A stretch of 64,000 nt of DNA from Strobilurus pachycystidiatus (GCA_019915135.1 JAHLMK010000018.1:620001-684000), one strand, 5' to 3'; shown: positions 12,521-24,568, numbered from the stretch's first letter. Translations and numbers: made by a program. Notes: generated by a model from the sequence alone, not told the origin.

Positions 12521-15500
12521 CTAATCAATGAGGACGTCGATACAAGAGCGCACATCCTGAACAGCTGCATCCCAATTCCCTAACTCTTTACCAGATGAAC
12601 CCCACCAAAATAGACCAAGCAAGACGGTGCACAAGCCGTGCGGACCTCCACAGCGCAGGACGGATAAGCTGATGCGGTCGTAATTTGCCACAGGACAAGG
12701 ACCTTGGCCGGCAATTCGACGGCGTAAAGGCGGCTGCATGCTGTCCCACCACGAAAACCATTTCGCTTTGAATGCACCCATATTCCGAATTTCCGGTGGC
12801 GCATTAAAATCACGACCGGCGGTCATCCATGCACGCAACTCAGCTGGCCGGTGAGCGCTTATGGGTAGAGTTTTCTGTCGTACATTATCAGCCAACACGA
12901 CATGGAGTAAAAGGTAGAGACCCACATCGAAGGAAGGATCATCCTTCATTATGGCGCGCTCCAAAGCCTGGAATCGAATGACTAGCTGATCCTATGGATC
13001 ACCCATAACGATAGATCGCATTTGCGCCGTAAGATCGTCTGACCAGAGGGCCGCGTTCTCCTTCTGGGCGAAGGATAATACGATCGGTTCCCGCCCCCGC
13101 CCCCCCGCCTTCCTAGTTCGCGCTGAGCGTTGTCTTTGATCCGTCTCTGGTGCGCCAGTCTTCTCGACTGTTGCTGATGTTTTTCTTTTTTTCGCTGGTG
13201 GCGGATTCTTCGTTTTGGCCGGTGCCGTTCGTTTCAATTTCTTGGTCTCTGGAGTAGCAATGGTCCGGCGAATAGAAGTGCTATCTGGAGTGGCGGGATC
13301 AGTACTGGTCGCTGAAAGGTCCGAAGGAGATATTGTGCCAGCAGCGGAGGCGGGGGGGGTTCCAGAGCGTAATCCGCTAGGGACGGGAACAGGACTTATC
13401 CTCGCAAGATACGCTTCGACACCCTCAGTGTTGTCCTGCTCACCGAAAGGGAATAGCTCTGTTCCCCCGGCCCCCACAGCCGAGCGAGTCTGGTCCGGGT
13501 CAAGCGCCGAACCAGCAGAGTCTGTGAATGGTTGAGAAAACGGTCCCAGAGTGGTACTATGGTTGTTGCAAGTCCCCTGCGCCGCTGACGTAGTAGATAG
13601 AGTACTAGATTGTCTCGTTTCAGGAGAGTTGGAGGATGAAGCCTGTTGATCGTCAAGCGAAGTTCCAAGGTACGCGGCCATGTATTCGTGATCAGTCATG
13701 TATTGGTCATCCGGAGAACGAGACGTCTCGGGCGAGTAAAGATTTGTGATCGGGAGGAGGATGGTGGCGTCACCCGACGGCGAATATGACTGACCGAATG
13801 CCGTCGATATCGATGATTCTGAGGCCAACGGTGGCATTCTTAACTCAAAAGGACTTATCGTCGGGGGGTGGGTGAAGGGGAGCGATGTGAAGGTTCGACT
13901 CAGCATTCCCGGGGAAGCTTGGGCTTGCCATGGGAACATCGAGAGCTGATCAATCCCAGTCGCTGCAGCCTGAAGGGGGGTGTTCGTGAAAGAGGTCAAA
14001 GCCCCCGTGGTTGAGGTGGGTGAATCTGCTCCGTGTGACTCTGACTCTGCGAACAAAGAGGGAAGAGGTTGGAAAGAATTGTCGGCCGAGTGTGCGTCGA
14101 GAGATGGAGATGGTTGAAAAGGATTATGAGGCAAGTCCAGCGGGCTTGCGACGCGTTCTGGTGACACCGGTGCCAATGGTAGGATATCCAATCCATCTTC
14201 GGTCGGAACAAGCGTTATGGGAGGTGAGGTGCCCATTGTCGCCTCATCCGGAGACGGAACCGTATCGATCATGGTAGAGGAGACGGGTTGCTGCGTCGGT
14301 GCGACGCCTGCCGGTGCCATGACTCCTACACCACCGACAATTCGTCCACGACATTGTTCAGGCGCTGTTCAGCGTGTCAGGAACACAGGACTCTGCCGTT
14401 CACACTAAGGGGATAACTCACAGAAGCACGTCTGTACGTGGGCTTTGAATGGGTCGAACACAGAAGCTCTGAACCCGGCATGCGCGTCTTGAAACATATG
14501 GCCGAGTGCGTTCCGAGGTCCGTAGTATGATCTGTGAAGTCGTTAAAGCAATACAAATACTGGATTGAAATACTGACACCTCGGTATCAAAGCCGCCTTT
14601 GGAGTTTGGTCCGCCTGATAAGAGGAAGTATACATGTCCCGTACCGTTCTCTAGCGTGTTGAAGAACTTGTTGAGGTGGACGGGGGCGGTTGTAACATTT
14701 CTACCGGAATGTTAGCGGGAGCCAAGACGATAAGCAATCACTGCGTACGTGTGATAATCCTCTGCAGCCTTACGCCCCTGATCTTCCGTCAGCTCTTTCG
14801 TCGCGTCGTTCCCGCCCTTATTCCTCTTGGACTTCTTCTCTTCCGCCTTCTTCTCCACCTTCGCCTGAATTGCATCGACTGCCAGCTTCTCATACTCAGC
14901 ACGCTGCTCGTCCGTTAATGTGTCCCACGCCAGATTGATGGCCTCCCTGACGAGCTGAATGTTCGGTGTGACATCTAAGCTGTTGATGTCGATGTCGGGA
15001 AGGAATCTGTCCTCGATAGGGAAATCGGCGTCAAGGTTTTTCTCCTTGCGAAAGGCATCTCGCAATCGTTCCTTCTCCTTAGCCACCGCATCGTCGCGTG
15101 CCCGAGCTTTGACAGTGTGAAAAAAAGGTTTGATGGTACCGCCGTAGTCAGACTGGGAAAAGATCTCCTTGGCCGAACGACATCGACCTTGTATAACATC
15201 AAAATCGTACGTATGTTTCTTTGAAACACTGGAGCCCGCAGGTCGCTTGTGCTCGTTGTTGTTCTCAAACCAGTTGCGCAATTTCTGTAATCATCAACGC
15301 TCAATTCGATGAAGAACCCGTTATCAAATACCCATACTTACCCGCTTGATTTTGCCAATGGAAGTTTGAGGTTTTTTGCTGTTTTCGTCTTGGACGTTGG
15401 ACGTGGTGGAGATATCTAGAGGGAGATTGAACTGTCGGCAGAGCTCTGGAACAGACCAGCGATTGAAGAAAACTGATTCCATGGTCACCCAGAACAAGTG

Positions 15501-15593
15501 ATGAGTTCCCTGGGCGACATGTTCGTAGTACGTTGGGCGCAGTTCCGCCAAGACCTTGTACTGTTCCGTCGTTGTCCATCGTCGTGGCGCCAT
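12521..15593 (-). CDS. Large hypothetical protein, expanded agaricomycete type (WTTTEQ / KLRNWFENN / HRPAEL)
   Basis: Predicted 940-residue protein from minus-strand exons 15593-15342, 15284-14749, 14700-14578, 14531-14422, 14364-13010 and 12967-12521; every junction is in phase. Order of features: N-terminal WTTTEQYKVLAELRPTYYEH and FFNRW; KIKRKLRNWFENNNEHKRP (homeodomain-helix-like W-F-x-N); a helical region; FNTLENGTGHVYFLLSGGP with YYGPRNALGHMF; a Ser/Pro-rich linker of about 300 residues; basic KKLKRTAPAK and an AT-hook-like RKAGGRGREP; then a C-terminal block with AHRPAELRAWMTAGRDF, KAKWFSWWDSMQP and GLFWWGSS. From memory this order recalls a large family of unknown function in mushrooms. 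The last intron (13009-12968) is only 42 nt; without it the protein would stop at 12992. It is divergent from the gene at 15899 across 305 bp. Confidence 0.75.
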
Positions 15594-15898
15594 GAATCAG
15601 AGTTTGGAGCAGTATCGGGATCAGGGAATCGGCATGGGTCCAACTGGGTTCGCGGACTCAGGTCGACCCCTTGGCAAAGGAAGAAAAGAAGGAAGGATGC
15701 GTACTAGAACTCCTCCGTGCATCCGCGGAAGCGAAACTATACAATTCTAGTGCCACTCCGTCTCATTCAAATTGAACAGTAAGACGCATCTGGCCGTGCG
15801 ATTGATACAATCAATCGTACAAGTTTGGTGCCATTTGACCTTTAAATTGACTACTATGGGCGCATTCGGCCTTAGTGCGATACATTTCGCCTTTCATT

Positions 15899-16621
15899 AT
15901 GACCCTCAACTTCAGCGACGCTGCTGCTGTCGAACTGCTCCTGGGGGCCCCAATCTCAGGTGACGCTATTTCATAGGTTCGAGATATGTTCCTGATTTTC
16001 CTAGGTACCGTCACCTCTGAGCTTATTGCTACTGCGGTGATTGCTCCCGATGAGGCGTCTTCCGACAATCCAGCCACCTCGAACGGCCCTGGGGTGACTG
16101 GTGCGTTTCCCCACAGCGCTTCGCCTGTAGATCTCATCATAAGAGACGCTCTAGCTCACACCGATTCCCGCGATACTATTCCCTCGATCGGCGACGCTGC
16201 GGCTGGCGACAACTCGGAACATGCTCTTTCAAGGTCGGTAGATCAGAGATTCATTCAAGAGCTCCTTCGCAAATACCCTCCGGTTCCCACCCGTGAGGCC
16301 CTCGCCAGCAAGGCCTGGCACCTTTGCTACCCTCATTTCGCAAAGTATCCTGTCAGTGCTGTTCCACTACCAAGCCATCGTCGCCACAAGATCATCCGGG
16401 GTGCGCTCAAACCGGCGGGACCCATCCCTAACACTGCTGTACAAGGGATGTCACCTGCAACGGTCGAAGCTCTTAGGGCCCTCGATCTTGACACGCCTCC
16501 GGAGGACGATATGTTCCCCTTTCCCTGGTGGTTGGTATCCCGTGGCACCTCAATCGGTATCTTCATAGATTGGTGCGCACTCCAGTCAGAGAGTTTACGC
16601 GGGAGCTCACAGAAAGCGTAG
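15899..16621 (+). CDS. Hypothetical protein ending in a broken RNase H1-N-like domain
   Basis: Predicted 225-residue protein from exons 15899-15959 and 16005-16621. The middle has RFIQELLRKYPPVPTREALA and HLCYPHFAKYP. The end reads FPWWLVSRGTSIGIFIDW, which fits the first strands of the RNase H1 N-terminal/viroplasmin-like fold (W-x-V-x-x-G-x-x-x-G-I-F-x-x-W). The expected second half, reading SYTSGIVGSVRYRVATWDKA, lies downstream at about 16640-16690 in another frame. Joining them by the obvious GT..AG pair (16574-16612) would create a TGA. Either an unusual splice or a small mutation separates the halves. A diverged copy of this 3' region exists at 11095-11290. Confidence 0.55.
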
Positions 16622-16930
16622 GGATTTGGTCAGAAGCTACACCAGCGGGATTGTTGGCTCTGTTCGCTACAGGGTGGCAACCTGGGATAAGGCTAGGGAG
16701 GGATTTCTGATGATGCGTAACCGTGGCCAATGTCGTATCATTCCTTGAATGTACTTATCATCAATTTGATGTGTATGTGCCGCCTCAGTGACGGAGAGAC
16801 TTCGCAAGTTGAGCAGCGGGAGACTGCCTTACAAGTTCAGATCAGTGCGCTGCTCACGGGCATGCGATACGATAGCAGACGGGGGACTGTGAGCTGATTG
16901 AAAGAACAAGGTGATGCGTTAACTCGCCGC

Positions 16931-18397
16931 GCAAGTCTCGTTAACACGCCACGTCAAGATGGCCTCACGAAGAGAATAAACTCGAGGGCGATATTGGGTA
17001 CGCCTGGTCGTTGCGAGCTGATTGAAAGCGAAGGTAAATCCACGAAGCAATAAGGTGGTCGGATGCTCGTGTCGATGGAAGCGTATCTGCGGGTGAAATT
17101 ATGCACTCGTTAACACGCCATGTGACGTTCTGATCCTGCCTCGCTCTTGCTGCCACGAAGACGATAGACCAGATGCCGAGATTGTCTTGAAATTCTCAAG
17201 TAGTTGGTCTCCACCGTCTAGAGTGCAAGCAAAATTGAATTGACAGTAGGTTTAGCGGAGCGTATCTGCGGGTGAAATCATACACTCGTTAACACGCCAT
17301 GTGACGTTCTGATCCTGCCTCGCTCTTGCTGCCACGAAGATGATACCGAGATTGTCTTGGACTTCTCAGGTAGTCATGGTGCCGGTCTCCGCCGTCTAGA
17401 GTGCAAAAAAATGAAATTGAGAGTAGATTCAGCAGACCATAGCTTCGGGTGGATTCATACGAACTCGTCAACACGTCGCAAATGTCGTTAACACACCACA
17501 TGAAATCCCGATGACCATATCTTCGTGGATTCATACGAACTCGTCAACACGTCGCAGATGTCGTTAACACACCACATGAAATTCCGATCCTGCCTCGCTC
17601 TTGCTGGCACGAAGGACGTATCTGAAATCGGAAGTTTCTTGAGGTTCTCAGGGATTTACAGTGAAGTTAAAGGTTTCCCTCGTCTCGAGTGCAAGAAAAA
17701 GTTATCATGATTCCATGCTAACGACGTACGATAGGCGCTATGGCCGTATAATTCGAACTGACCATCCACGCACGTTTTTAAGCCAGTAAGCGACGTTTCC
17801 TGATGTTCCATCCCCTCTGTGTCCTCCTTCGGTGCGAAGGCTAGGCGAACGAAGCGATTGATTGGTCGGATGTCGGTTCCTACAGGGGGTAGTCGTTGTC
17901 TTGTACCCGATACCATTGTATACACAGATGGCAGGGTTTGCGGGAGTTCTAGAAAGACGTGGCGAGACGAGACGTGGCGGCAAATGCAGAAGAGGGAGGC
18001 TGACTGTACCCAGTACCATTGTATACACAGATGGCAGGGTTTCGCGTGGTGGGCAAAGGCAGAGGAGGGTGGCTGACGTTAGCAGAGCAGAGTATCTGAT
18101 ATTCTGCGATTACATCATTCCGACTTCGCCTTTTCCCATTGTCGTCGTACCAGCCCAGCAGCCCAGCAGCCCCACCGCGTGTATACGCGTGAGCGCTGTC
18201 TCTCTTTGAAATTGTATCTGGCCTCCCAATCTCTCGCGCCGTCGACTTTCTCCACCGGCGATTTCGTTTTCGTCGCATTCTAGCCAGCCTGCCCTTGGTT
18301 CTCGTACGCTCGGATAGATTCGCAATCACCTCGCACAGTCTCCTTCTGCTTTCAGACGTGACATTTTTATTGCGGCTAGCCCTGCGTGTACGTGTAC
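16931..18397. repeat. 1.47-kb direct duplication, copy 1
   Basis: Near-identical to 37907-39373 (constant offset of 20,976 bp). By eye one substitution was noted (CCCATTGTC at 18134 against CCCATCGTC). It contains about eight GTTAACACGCC-type motifs, including a duplicated block CACTCGTTAACACGCCATGT at 17101 and 17282 and a pair CAACACGTCGCA(A/G)ATGTCGT at 17466 and 17546. It also contains two copies of CCATTGTATACACAGATGGC (17912 and 18013), the leader repeat at 18073-18266 and further leader sequence to 18397. No splice-supported gene is seen inside it. Confidence 0.9.
18073..18397 (+). repeat. Leader repeat, copy 2 (no gene follows)
   Basis: Same 195-bp leader as at 7541 and 39049, extended here to 18397 as in the second duplication copy. 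Past 18397 the sequence switches to GGTGGCGAATCAG and a lone inverted motif GTGGCGTGTTAACG at 18456. The gene that follows the third copy (39403-42327) is absent, so this leader is orphaned. Confidence 0.8.
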
Positions 18398-18574
18398 GGG
18401 TGGCGAATCAGTACGTATCATCCCCTCGGCGGCAGGATCCGCAGTTCTTTGCGTGGCGTGTTAACGGGAAACAAGGCGTAGGTAAGGTCTCAGGCAAAGA
18501 GTCGCGCGGTATAAGTTTCTTCATTGGAATACATCATAGATGTTTCTTACTCATAACTGGAATTCTATTCACTT

Positions 18575-19524
18575 TCAAATGAAAGATGCGTGACCTTGGA
18601 AGGCGCGTTCATTCAGGAAAGCAAGGCCAAGGTCCCCGTCCCGAGCAACAAAGACCTCACGGTCAAACTTTGACGTTGCCATACTCTGGGCGACGGAGCT
18701 TCCAGACTTTTCAGCAACGAAGTTGGTCGTGGACGGGGAAACACTGACATGGTCTTGGCGCAACCTAAGCGTCTTCCTCGCAGGATGAGATAGACAAGCC
18801 GGGATCCGTTGAGCTCACCCCCCTCCCAGCATGCACTCCAGGCAAGTTTGGCCTCCTCGCGCGTGCGGAATTCCTCATAGTGCACATAGGAGTATCCTGC
18901 TGAAGTCACTTCTGCACTGCAAGTGGCGTCAAATAGACTAAAGAGTGGTAATGGTTTCACGTACTGCGAGTTGAAAACTCCCATGATATCGCCATCAAAG
19001 ACGACAATGGCCTGATTAGCGGTCATATCCAGATCCATGCCACCTAATCTTTCGACTAGGTTGTCGACACCGTCGGAGTCGTGTACGGAGCCGAGGCCGT
19101 CGTCCGAACTTTCATCCGCCTGCGTCTGTTGTGGTTTCTTGCCCATTTGATCGCTCGATGGAAGGGGCAGTGTGGGGGCAGCTGGTTGGGTCTCTTCATC
19201 AGAGCTGATGGAGATGTAGGACGTGGCTACAGAGACGCTTGACAGAGTCGATGCCTGTCTGGCCGTATAAGGTGACCTGGTTGGGGTCTTGGATGGGGTC
19301 TGACGATGCTTGCGGTTGGACGCGGCTGCAGTCAGATTTCAGAGATTGGCGCCGAATTTCGTTAGGAAGACGTACGGCTGGTATATTGGCTCACTTTCAC
19401 AGAGCAGCTCGACGTTGACGCGCGCGCAGGAGTCGAGGTCATGGTTGAGGTCAACAACTTGAATCTCACGTGGGCCCGAGGCGCGAAGTGAGCTGGTGCC
19501 ATCGTCCCGGCCGTCAATCTCCAC
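18575..19524 (-). CDS. RNase H1-N/viroplasmin-like domain protein, ends unresolved
   Basis: Minus-strand coding region with at least two exons. A 5' exon from about 19523 contains REIQVVDLNHDLDSC and splices at GAA-A|GTGAGC to a second exon beginning at about 19327 and running past 19146. The second exon contains SSDDGLGSVHDSDGVDNLVE, AIVVFDGDIMGVFNSQYV and HYEEFRTREEAKLAWSACW. The last two fit an RNase H1-N-like fold, comparable to the gene at 29550. The 5' limit has no Met and is preceded by an in-frame stop, so an upstream exon is missing from the model. Two frames remain open at the 3' end (stops at 18613 and 18575). It may be the 3' part of the gene at 19702-21637 or a decaying copy. Confidence 0.45.
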
Positions 19525-19701
19525 TCAGACCTCTGACTCTCGATGCTACACTCAGTTTCGACCTTACTTCACCTGTACATGTATCAACTTACTGCTTCGT
19601 CAATAACTTATGGCCTCCTTGCGAGACATTGTCGAGATAAGTGCCGTCGCTCGGTGGTAGAAGTATCGTGCTCAATTCAATGGTTGACAAATGACAATAC
19701 A

Positions 19702-21637
19702 TTAGTACGCCGTCTTGGTGCCCTTGTTTCCACGCGTGCTCTGCCGAACGCCACCCAACATAGGAACGTACTTGTGATCCACGTATTGATCCTTTTCCTC
19801 CTTGCTGATAGTTGGGACAGCAATGTAAAAGCGGGCTGGACGAACCATTCGATTTATCTGGGGAGATCTAAGTCACTATCGTGCAGAGGTAGAAGTAGGA
19901 CTCACCTTAGAAGGTTCGACGGACGAGGACTCGGGTAAAGGATCTGCGAGAAGAGCAGGCTTCGCATTCGTCCTCGGTATCAGTGCATGTCCCGAGGTAA
20001 GTGAGCGGGGGTGGGGGGGTGGGCTTACATGTGGATTGGCCAAAGCAGCCTGGCTAGGGCTCAGGATCTACATGAACAGCATGGATCAGAGCTATTTGAC
20101 TGCGCTGTGCTTTATAGATACTCACAGAAGTTGGTGTTGAATGCGCCAGTGCGCTTCCTTCGTTGAGTTGAGCCTTTACTGGAGTCTGTCGCTGGGCTAA
20201 GGCAGCGGTGCGGAATCTCTCCATCTCTGCCACCACTCGGGGATGGGGTTTGGGAGAAGAGAGTTGCGTGAACGAAAATCTTTCCATCGGCTCAGATGAG
20301 GGTTGTGTGAACGAAGCTTCGTGTGGCAAAGAAGGGCTACCTACACTGAGAAGTTGATGACGCATCAGAAAGGCAATCAGCCGGACATTTATCTTTGTTC
20401 TGATGGTTCGCAACTCTAATCACTCTGAAGGCAAACACCAACGAACACCTTCCAGCGAACCCATGTCTTGCATTAGTACTTTTGGGCACAATTTCTAGGC
20501 TCAGCTGATATTCAAAGCATCTGGTAAGACAAACCACTGATTTCGTAAAGCTCACGAAGGCCATCAACATCGTTCTTGTCACCATACTCACTCAACTCCT
20601 CCAGCACGGCCTTCCAGTCTTGCGCCTCCGAGAGATACTCGCTTGCACTAGCCCATTGACGGCATCGTCCATGAACGTTACCCAGACGCTCTACAGTCTT
20701 CCGTAGGGATCTAAAGAGCCGCATGAAGGTAGAGAATTCCGAGGGAATTCGATTTACGCTATTGGTGCGAAGGGCATCCGCGACCAAGTTTTCGCAGTAG
20801 GTGACCACACTGGTGCCCAGCTGCGAGGCAAGACCTTCATACGACGCAGTCGCCTGATTCAGTAAGCGTTGCGCGTATGTCGGCGGCCTGCGCCTGCTGA
20901 TGTGTGAGTGCCAGTCGAAAAGGTAGGTACAAGAATATACACTAACAAGGGAGAAACCGACATTGATTGTGGCGATAGTGACGGGCGTGTCCAAGCCTGG
21001 GATTCTAAAGGCAGGGAAGGATTCTTTCTGTTATGATCTTCAATTGATGCATGAGGTATCGAGACACTGCTTACCGTATGGTCGGTGGTGACGGCGACTG
21101 GAGCCGCGAAGAGCTTGAGGACAACGGGGATGGCGGATCAGAGGGTGGCAGCGGGGAGTTAATCCGCGACGCTCGTGTAATTGTGAGATGTTGATGGATA
21201 TGCCGGGGTGGTGGCGAGGGTGTGAGTGTTGGTAACCTCCGTAGGTGAACGGGCGTCCCCGAACGTGAGGATGCTACACTCGCTTGACGTGGTCGGAAAA
21301 GCACGCGAGGTTTAAGCGGCGCCTTTGTGGCGGCAGATACAGATGATGACGGTAGAATACGAGGGGGTCCCGTGGAAACCGACGACGCAAGAGATGAAGC
21401 ACGGTGGGCGGAGTGAATCACAGAATCCTCGAGTTTTGCGCCACTTTTCTTCATAGCGTACTTCGCTCGCCTTCTGGCATTGATCGACTTGGCGTTGCTG
21501 ATAACCGATCCAGTTGACGACAGAGCAAAGTAGAATGCGACTCACCGAGCATAATATTTATCCCGGGATTCCTTGTAGGCAGCATTTCTTTCTTCCGCGG
21601 TGGCGTATTTCGGCGGTCTACCTTTTCTCTTGGCCAT
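19702..21637 (-). CDS. AT-hook protein of unknown function
   Basis: Minus-strand gene. Exons 21637-21546, 21497-21075, 21027-20962 and 20896 to about 20530 join in phase. Later exons near 20380-20130, 20090-20050, 19965-19910 and 19866-19702 are plausible, but the junction after the fourth exon is unresolved. The N-terminus has an AT-hook (MAKRKGRPPKY) then YKESRDKYYARNAKSINARR, the Arg-rich style seen also at 10337-10935. A Pro/Ser-rich linker follows, then a helical stretch (ATASYEGLASQLGTSVVTYC; RLFRSLRKTVERLGNVHGR). The 3' exons include RPARFYIAVPTISKEEKDQY. It could form one gene with the RNase H1-N-like region immediately downstream. It is probably a nuclear DNA-binding protein by its AT-hook; no catalytic motif is seen. 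Confidence 0.5.
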
Positions 21638-21866
21638 GGGTGGTCGTGGTTGTGATCGAAGGCTTGCTCGGCGTCACGCTGGCCGACTCTGTCACTCCTT
21701 CTCTCGACTCATGGTTGATGTATAGGGTGTCGTCTTCGATAATCATCAGGAACACCTATTGATTCCTTCTGAACGACTGACTGTGGAAGCGATGGGCAGA
21801 TTTCAAGATGATAAAGGTTCGTTACATGTCGGGGACCAAGCGGCTTAGTCCCAGCCCGTAGCCGAA

Positions 21867-22745
21867 CCGAGCAAAGTTCGGTCATGCAGGCGGCGGTCTA
21901 GCCCACCGCGCCATAGACTGTGAGCGCTGTGAGCAATGGGACCACTACATTGTGTGGTCAGTATTGTCATGTTTCACTCCTCGACTGAGACCGAGGTACC
22001 TCCAATCTACGTGCGGCGCAGACTCTAAGTTGAACTTTGATCGTCAGATGGAAATCGTTATCGTCATATGAAAAGTAACTCTTTGAGGGGGCCTCTCTGA
22101 CGGGCAATGCCAGCTCGAACTGGGCAATTGCCAATTTCCCTCATGAATATGACTCGCCAGAGACGCCACACAAACCAGAGCTCCCGCGCGAAAGGGAACT
22201 ATGCACTGACGAATGCATCGTCATATGAAAAAGCACTGTCGTCGTATAAAAAAGCATTGTTGTCAGAATCAACCGCTACCTGTGCTTCGGATGGCTCGGA
22301 ATAGGCCCTTGTACATGTTACAAGGATTCCTAAGGTTTTGCGAGCCATGCGGGGTTCACTACTCTTTCAGGCGACATCCGGGGCTTTTCCGCGCCTATCC
22401 GCTTCGTCAGATAAAAATGCAAAAGATTGGTCGTGTACGTCCCTATCCAAGTCCAACTGAGCGGATTGAGTCCTGGTTGATATCAAGGCATCCCCGCAGT
22501 ATTAGGGAGGTGCAGCGCGCTGATACAAAAGCTAGTCGGTCGACCAAGAAACAGCTTCGAGCGGATGGATACCCCTACCAAAGCACTAGACTGATGTGGT
22601 CTTCCTGTGGTGAAAAAATGAAACACACCCGATTGAAACATACAGTTCTTCTGAGCATTTGCGTCGCGGTGAGACATTCAGAAACTCACTGTGAGAGGCA
22701 ATATTCGTATGTTTGTACCTATTGTTATCTCCGAAAACTGGATTC
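21867..22745. repeat. 880-bp direct repeat, copy 1 (KDZ-associated)
   Basis: Nearly identical to 23657-24535 (offset 1,790 bp; three substitutions seen by eye). Both copies begin CCGAGCAAAGTTCGGTCATG. Read on the minus strand, the start resembles a tRNA-type A box (TGGCGCGGTGGGCTAGAC). In copy 1 a B-box-like GGTTCGGCTACGG follows it, but in copy 2 this is cut off. Open frames inside are shared by both copies but lack protein-like splice structure. Each copy lies 3' of a KDZ transposase coding end. Confidence 0.85.
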
Positions 22746-23520
22746 GTTAACTCGTTACGCATCTCAGTAACATCTCCGGCAACTGGGCTCGTTAACTCGT
22801 TACGTATCTCATTCACATGTCCGAAAACTGGGCTGGTCAACTCGTTACGTGTCTCGGTCACAGCTCCGACAACCTGCTCGTTAACCCGTTACGCATCTCA
22901 AATTGAAAGTAACATCTCCGGCAACTGGGCTCGTTAACTTGTTACGCATCTCAGTAACATCTCCGGCAACTGGGCTCGTTAACTCGTTACGTATCTCATT
23001 CGCATGTCCGAAAACTGGGCTGGTCAACTCGTTACGGAAGGAAGGAAGGAAGGAAGTATATTCCGTCTGGTGGTCCCGATAAAGGAACATGACGGCTCGC
23101 AAAGTATCTACGTACACCGAGCTAAGGTACGATACTTCACCCCTCTACCAGTACGGCAGACGAGCTGACCACGTTTAAGGCCGTAGATCTGACGCCTTCA
23201 GTAGAAGGTCAGACGAGCAACTGCTCGCCGACAACGAACGACGTGTCCGTAGCTCCAGCTAATCAAGATGAAAGAGTTTTTGTTTATATTCCTTTTTACG
23301 TGTCTCGGTCACAGCTCCGACAACCTGTTCGTTAACCCGTTACGCATCTCAAAGTAACATCTCCGGCAACTGGGCTCGTTAACCCGTTACTTATCTCATT
23401 CACATGTCCGAAAACTGTGCTCGTCAACTCGTTACGTGTCTCGGTCACAGCTCCGACAGCTTGCTCGTTAACCCGTTACGCATCTCAATCATATCTCCGA
23501 AAAGAGTATGATATAATACC
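22716..23520. repeat. 45-bp tandem repeat array carrying GTTAAC motifs
   Basis: Units of about 45 bp run like ATCTCCGGCAACTGGGCTCG then TTAACTCGTTACG plus a CATCTCAGTAAC-type end. At least seven units lie at 22726-23035 and four to five more at 23300-23520. They are split by about 260 bp of unrelated sequence that contains a GGAA tandem run at 23037-23054. Variants alternate GTTAACTCG, GTCAACTCG and GTTAACCCG. The array abuts the truncated KDZ remnant. Confidence 0.85.
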
Positions 23521-23550
23521 TTCTTTCCTTCCGGGCTCGTTAACACGTCA

Positions 23551-23656
23551 TGTATATCAGTCAACAATGTCCAAGATGTAATTTTCACCACAAAAGCCAT
23601 CGCGGGGTCACCAACACATGACATTGAATCAAGAGGAGCCTTCTCGAGCAGACGTT
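23551..23656 (-). pseudogene. Truncated 3' end of a second KDZ transposase gene
   Basis: About 105 bp corresponding to the C-terminal codons of the intact KDZ gene. The minus strand reads LLEKAPLDSMSCVGDPA, against LFQKAPLDALACVGDTG in the intact copy at 24569-28360. It is cut exactly where the second 880-bp repeat begins (23657), so the copy lost everything upstream of this point. The reading frame also differs near its end. Confidence 0.7.
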
Positions 23657-24535
23657 CCGAGCAAAGTTCGGTCATGCAGGCGGCGGTCTAGCCCACCGCG
23701 CCATAGACTGTGAGCGCTGTGAGCAATGGGACCACTAAATTGTGTGGTCAGTATTGTCATGTTTCACTCCTCGACTGAGACCGAGGTACCTCCAATCTAC
23801 GTGCGGCGCAGACTCTAAGTTGAACTTTGATCGTCAGATGGAAATCGTTATCGTCATATGAAAAGTAACTCTTTGAGGGGGCCTCTCTGACGGGCAATGC
23901 CAGCTCGAACTGGGCAATTGCCAATTTCCCTCATGAATATGACTCGCCAGAGACGCCACACAAACCAGAGCTCCCGCGCGAAAGGGAACTATGCACTGAC
24001 GAAGGCATCGTCATATGAAAAAGCACTGTCGTCGTATAAAAAAGCATTGTTGTCAGAATCAACCGCTACCTGTGCTTCGGATGGCTCGGAATAGGCCCTT
24101 GTACATGTTACAAGGATTCCTAAGGTTTTGCGAGCCATGCGGGGTTCACTACTCTTTCAGGCGACATCCGGGGCTTTTCCGCGCCTATCCGCTTCGTCAG
24201 ATAAAAATGCAAAAGATTGGTCGTGTACGTCCCTATCCAAGTCCAACTGAGCGGATTGAGTCCTGGTTGATATCAAGGCATCCCCGCAGTATTAGGGAGG
24301 TGCAGCGCGCTGATACAAAAGCTAGTCGGTCGACCAAGAAACAGCTTCGAGCGGATGGATACCCCTACCAAAGCACTAGACTGATGTGGTCTTCCTGTGG
24401 TGAAAAAATGAAACACACCCGATTGAAACATACAGTTCTTCTGAGCATTTGCGTCGCGGTGAGACATTCAGAAACTCACTGTGAGAGGCAATATTCGTAT
24501 GTTTGTACCTATTGTTATCTCCGAAAACTGGACTC
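23657..24535. repeat. 880-bp direct repeat, copy 2 (KDZ-associated)
   Basis: Second copy of the repeat at 21867-22745. It is followed at 24535 by one CTCGTTAACTCGTTACG motif and then, 20-30 bp later, by the end of the intact KDZ coding region. The arrangement repeat / motif / KDZ coding end is therefore present twice in tandem, the first time with the long 45-bp array and only a KDZ remnant. Confidence 0.85.
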
Positions 24536-24568
24536 GTTAACTCGTTACGTGTCTCAGTCAACAATTGT

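Noticed and set aside
18110..18329. Open frames inside the leader repeat on the minus strand
   Set aside because: They occur in all three leader copies regardless of the following gene and show no protein pattern; treated as non-coding.
22716..23520. CRISPR-like array
   Set aside because: The 45-bp units have no unique spacers and the setting is a eukaryotic nuclear genome; it is an ordinary tandem array.
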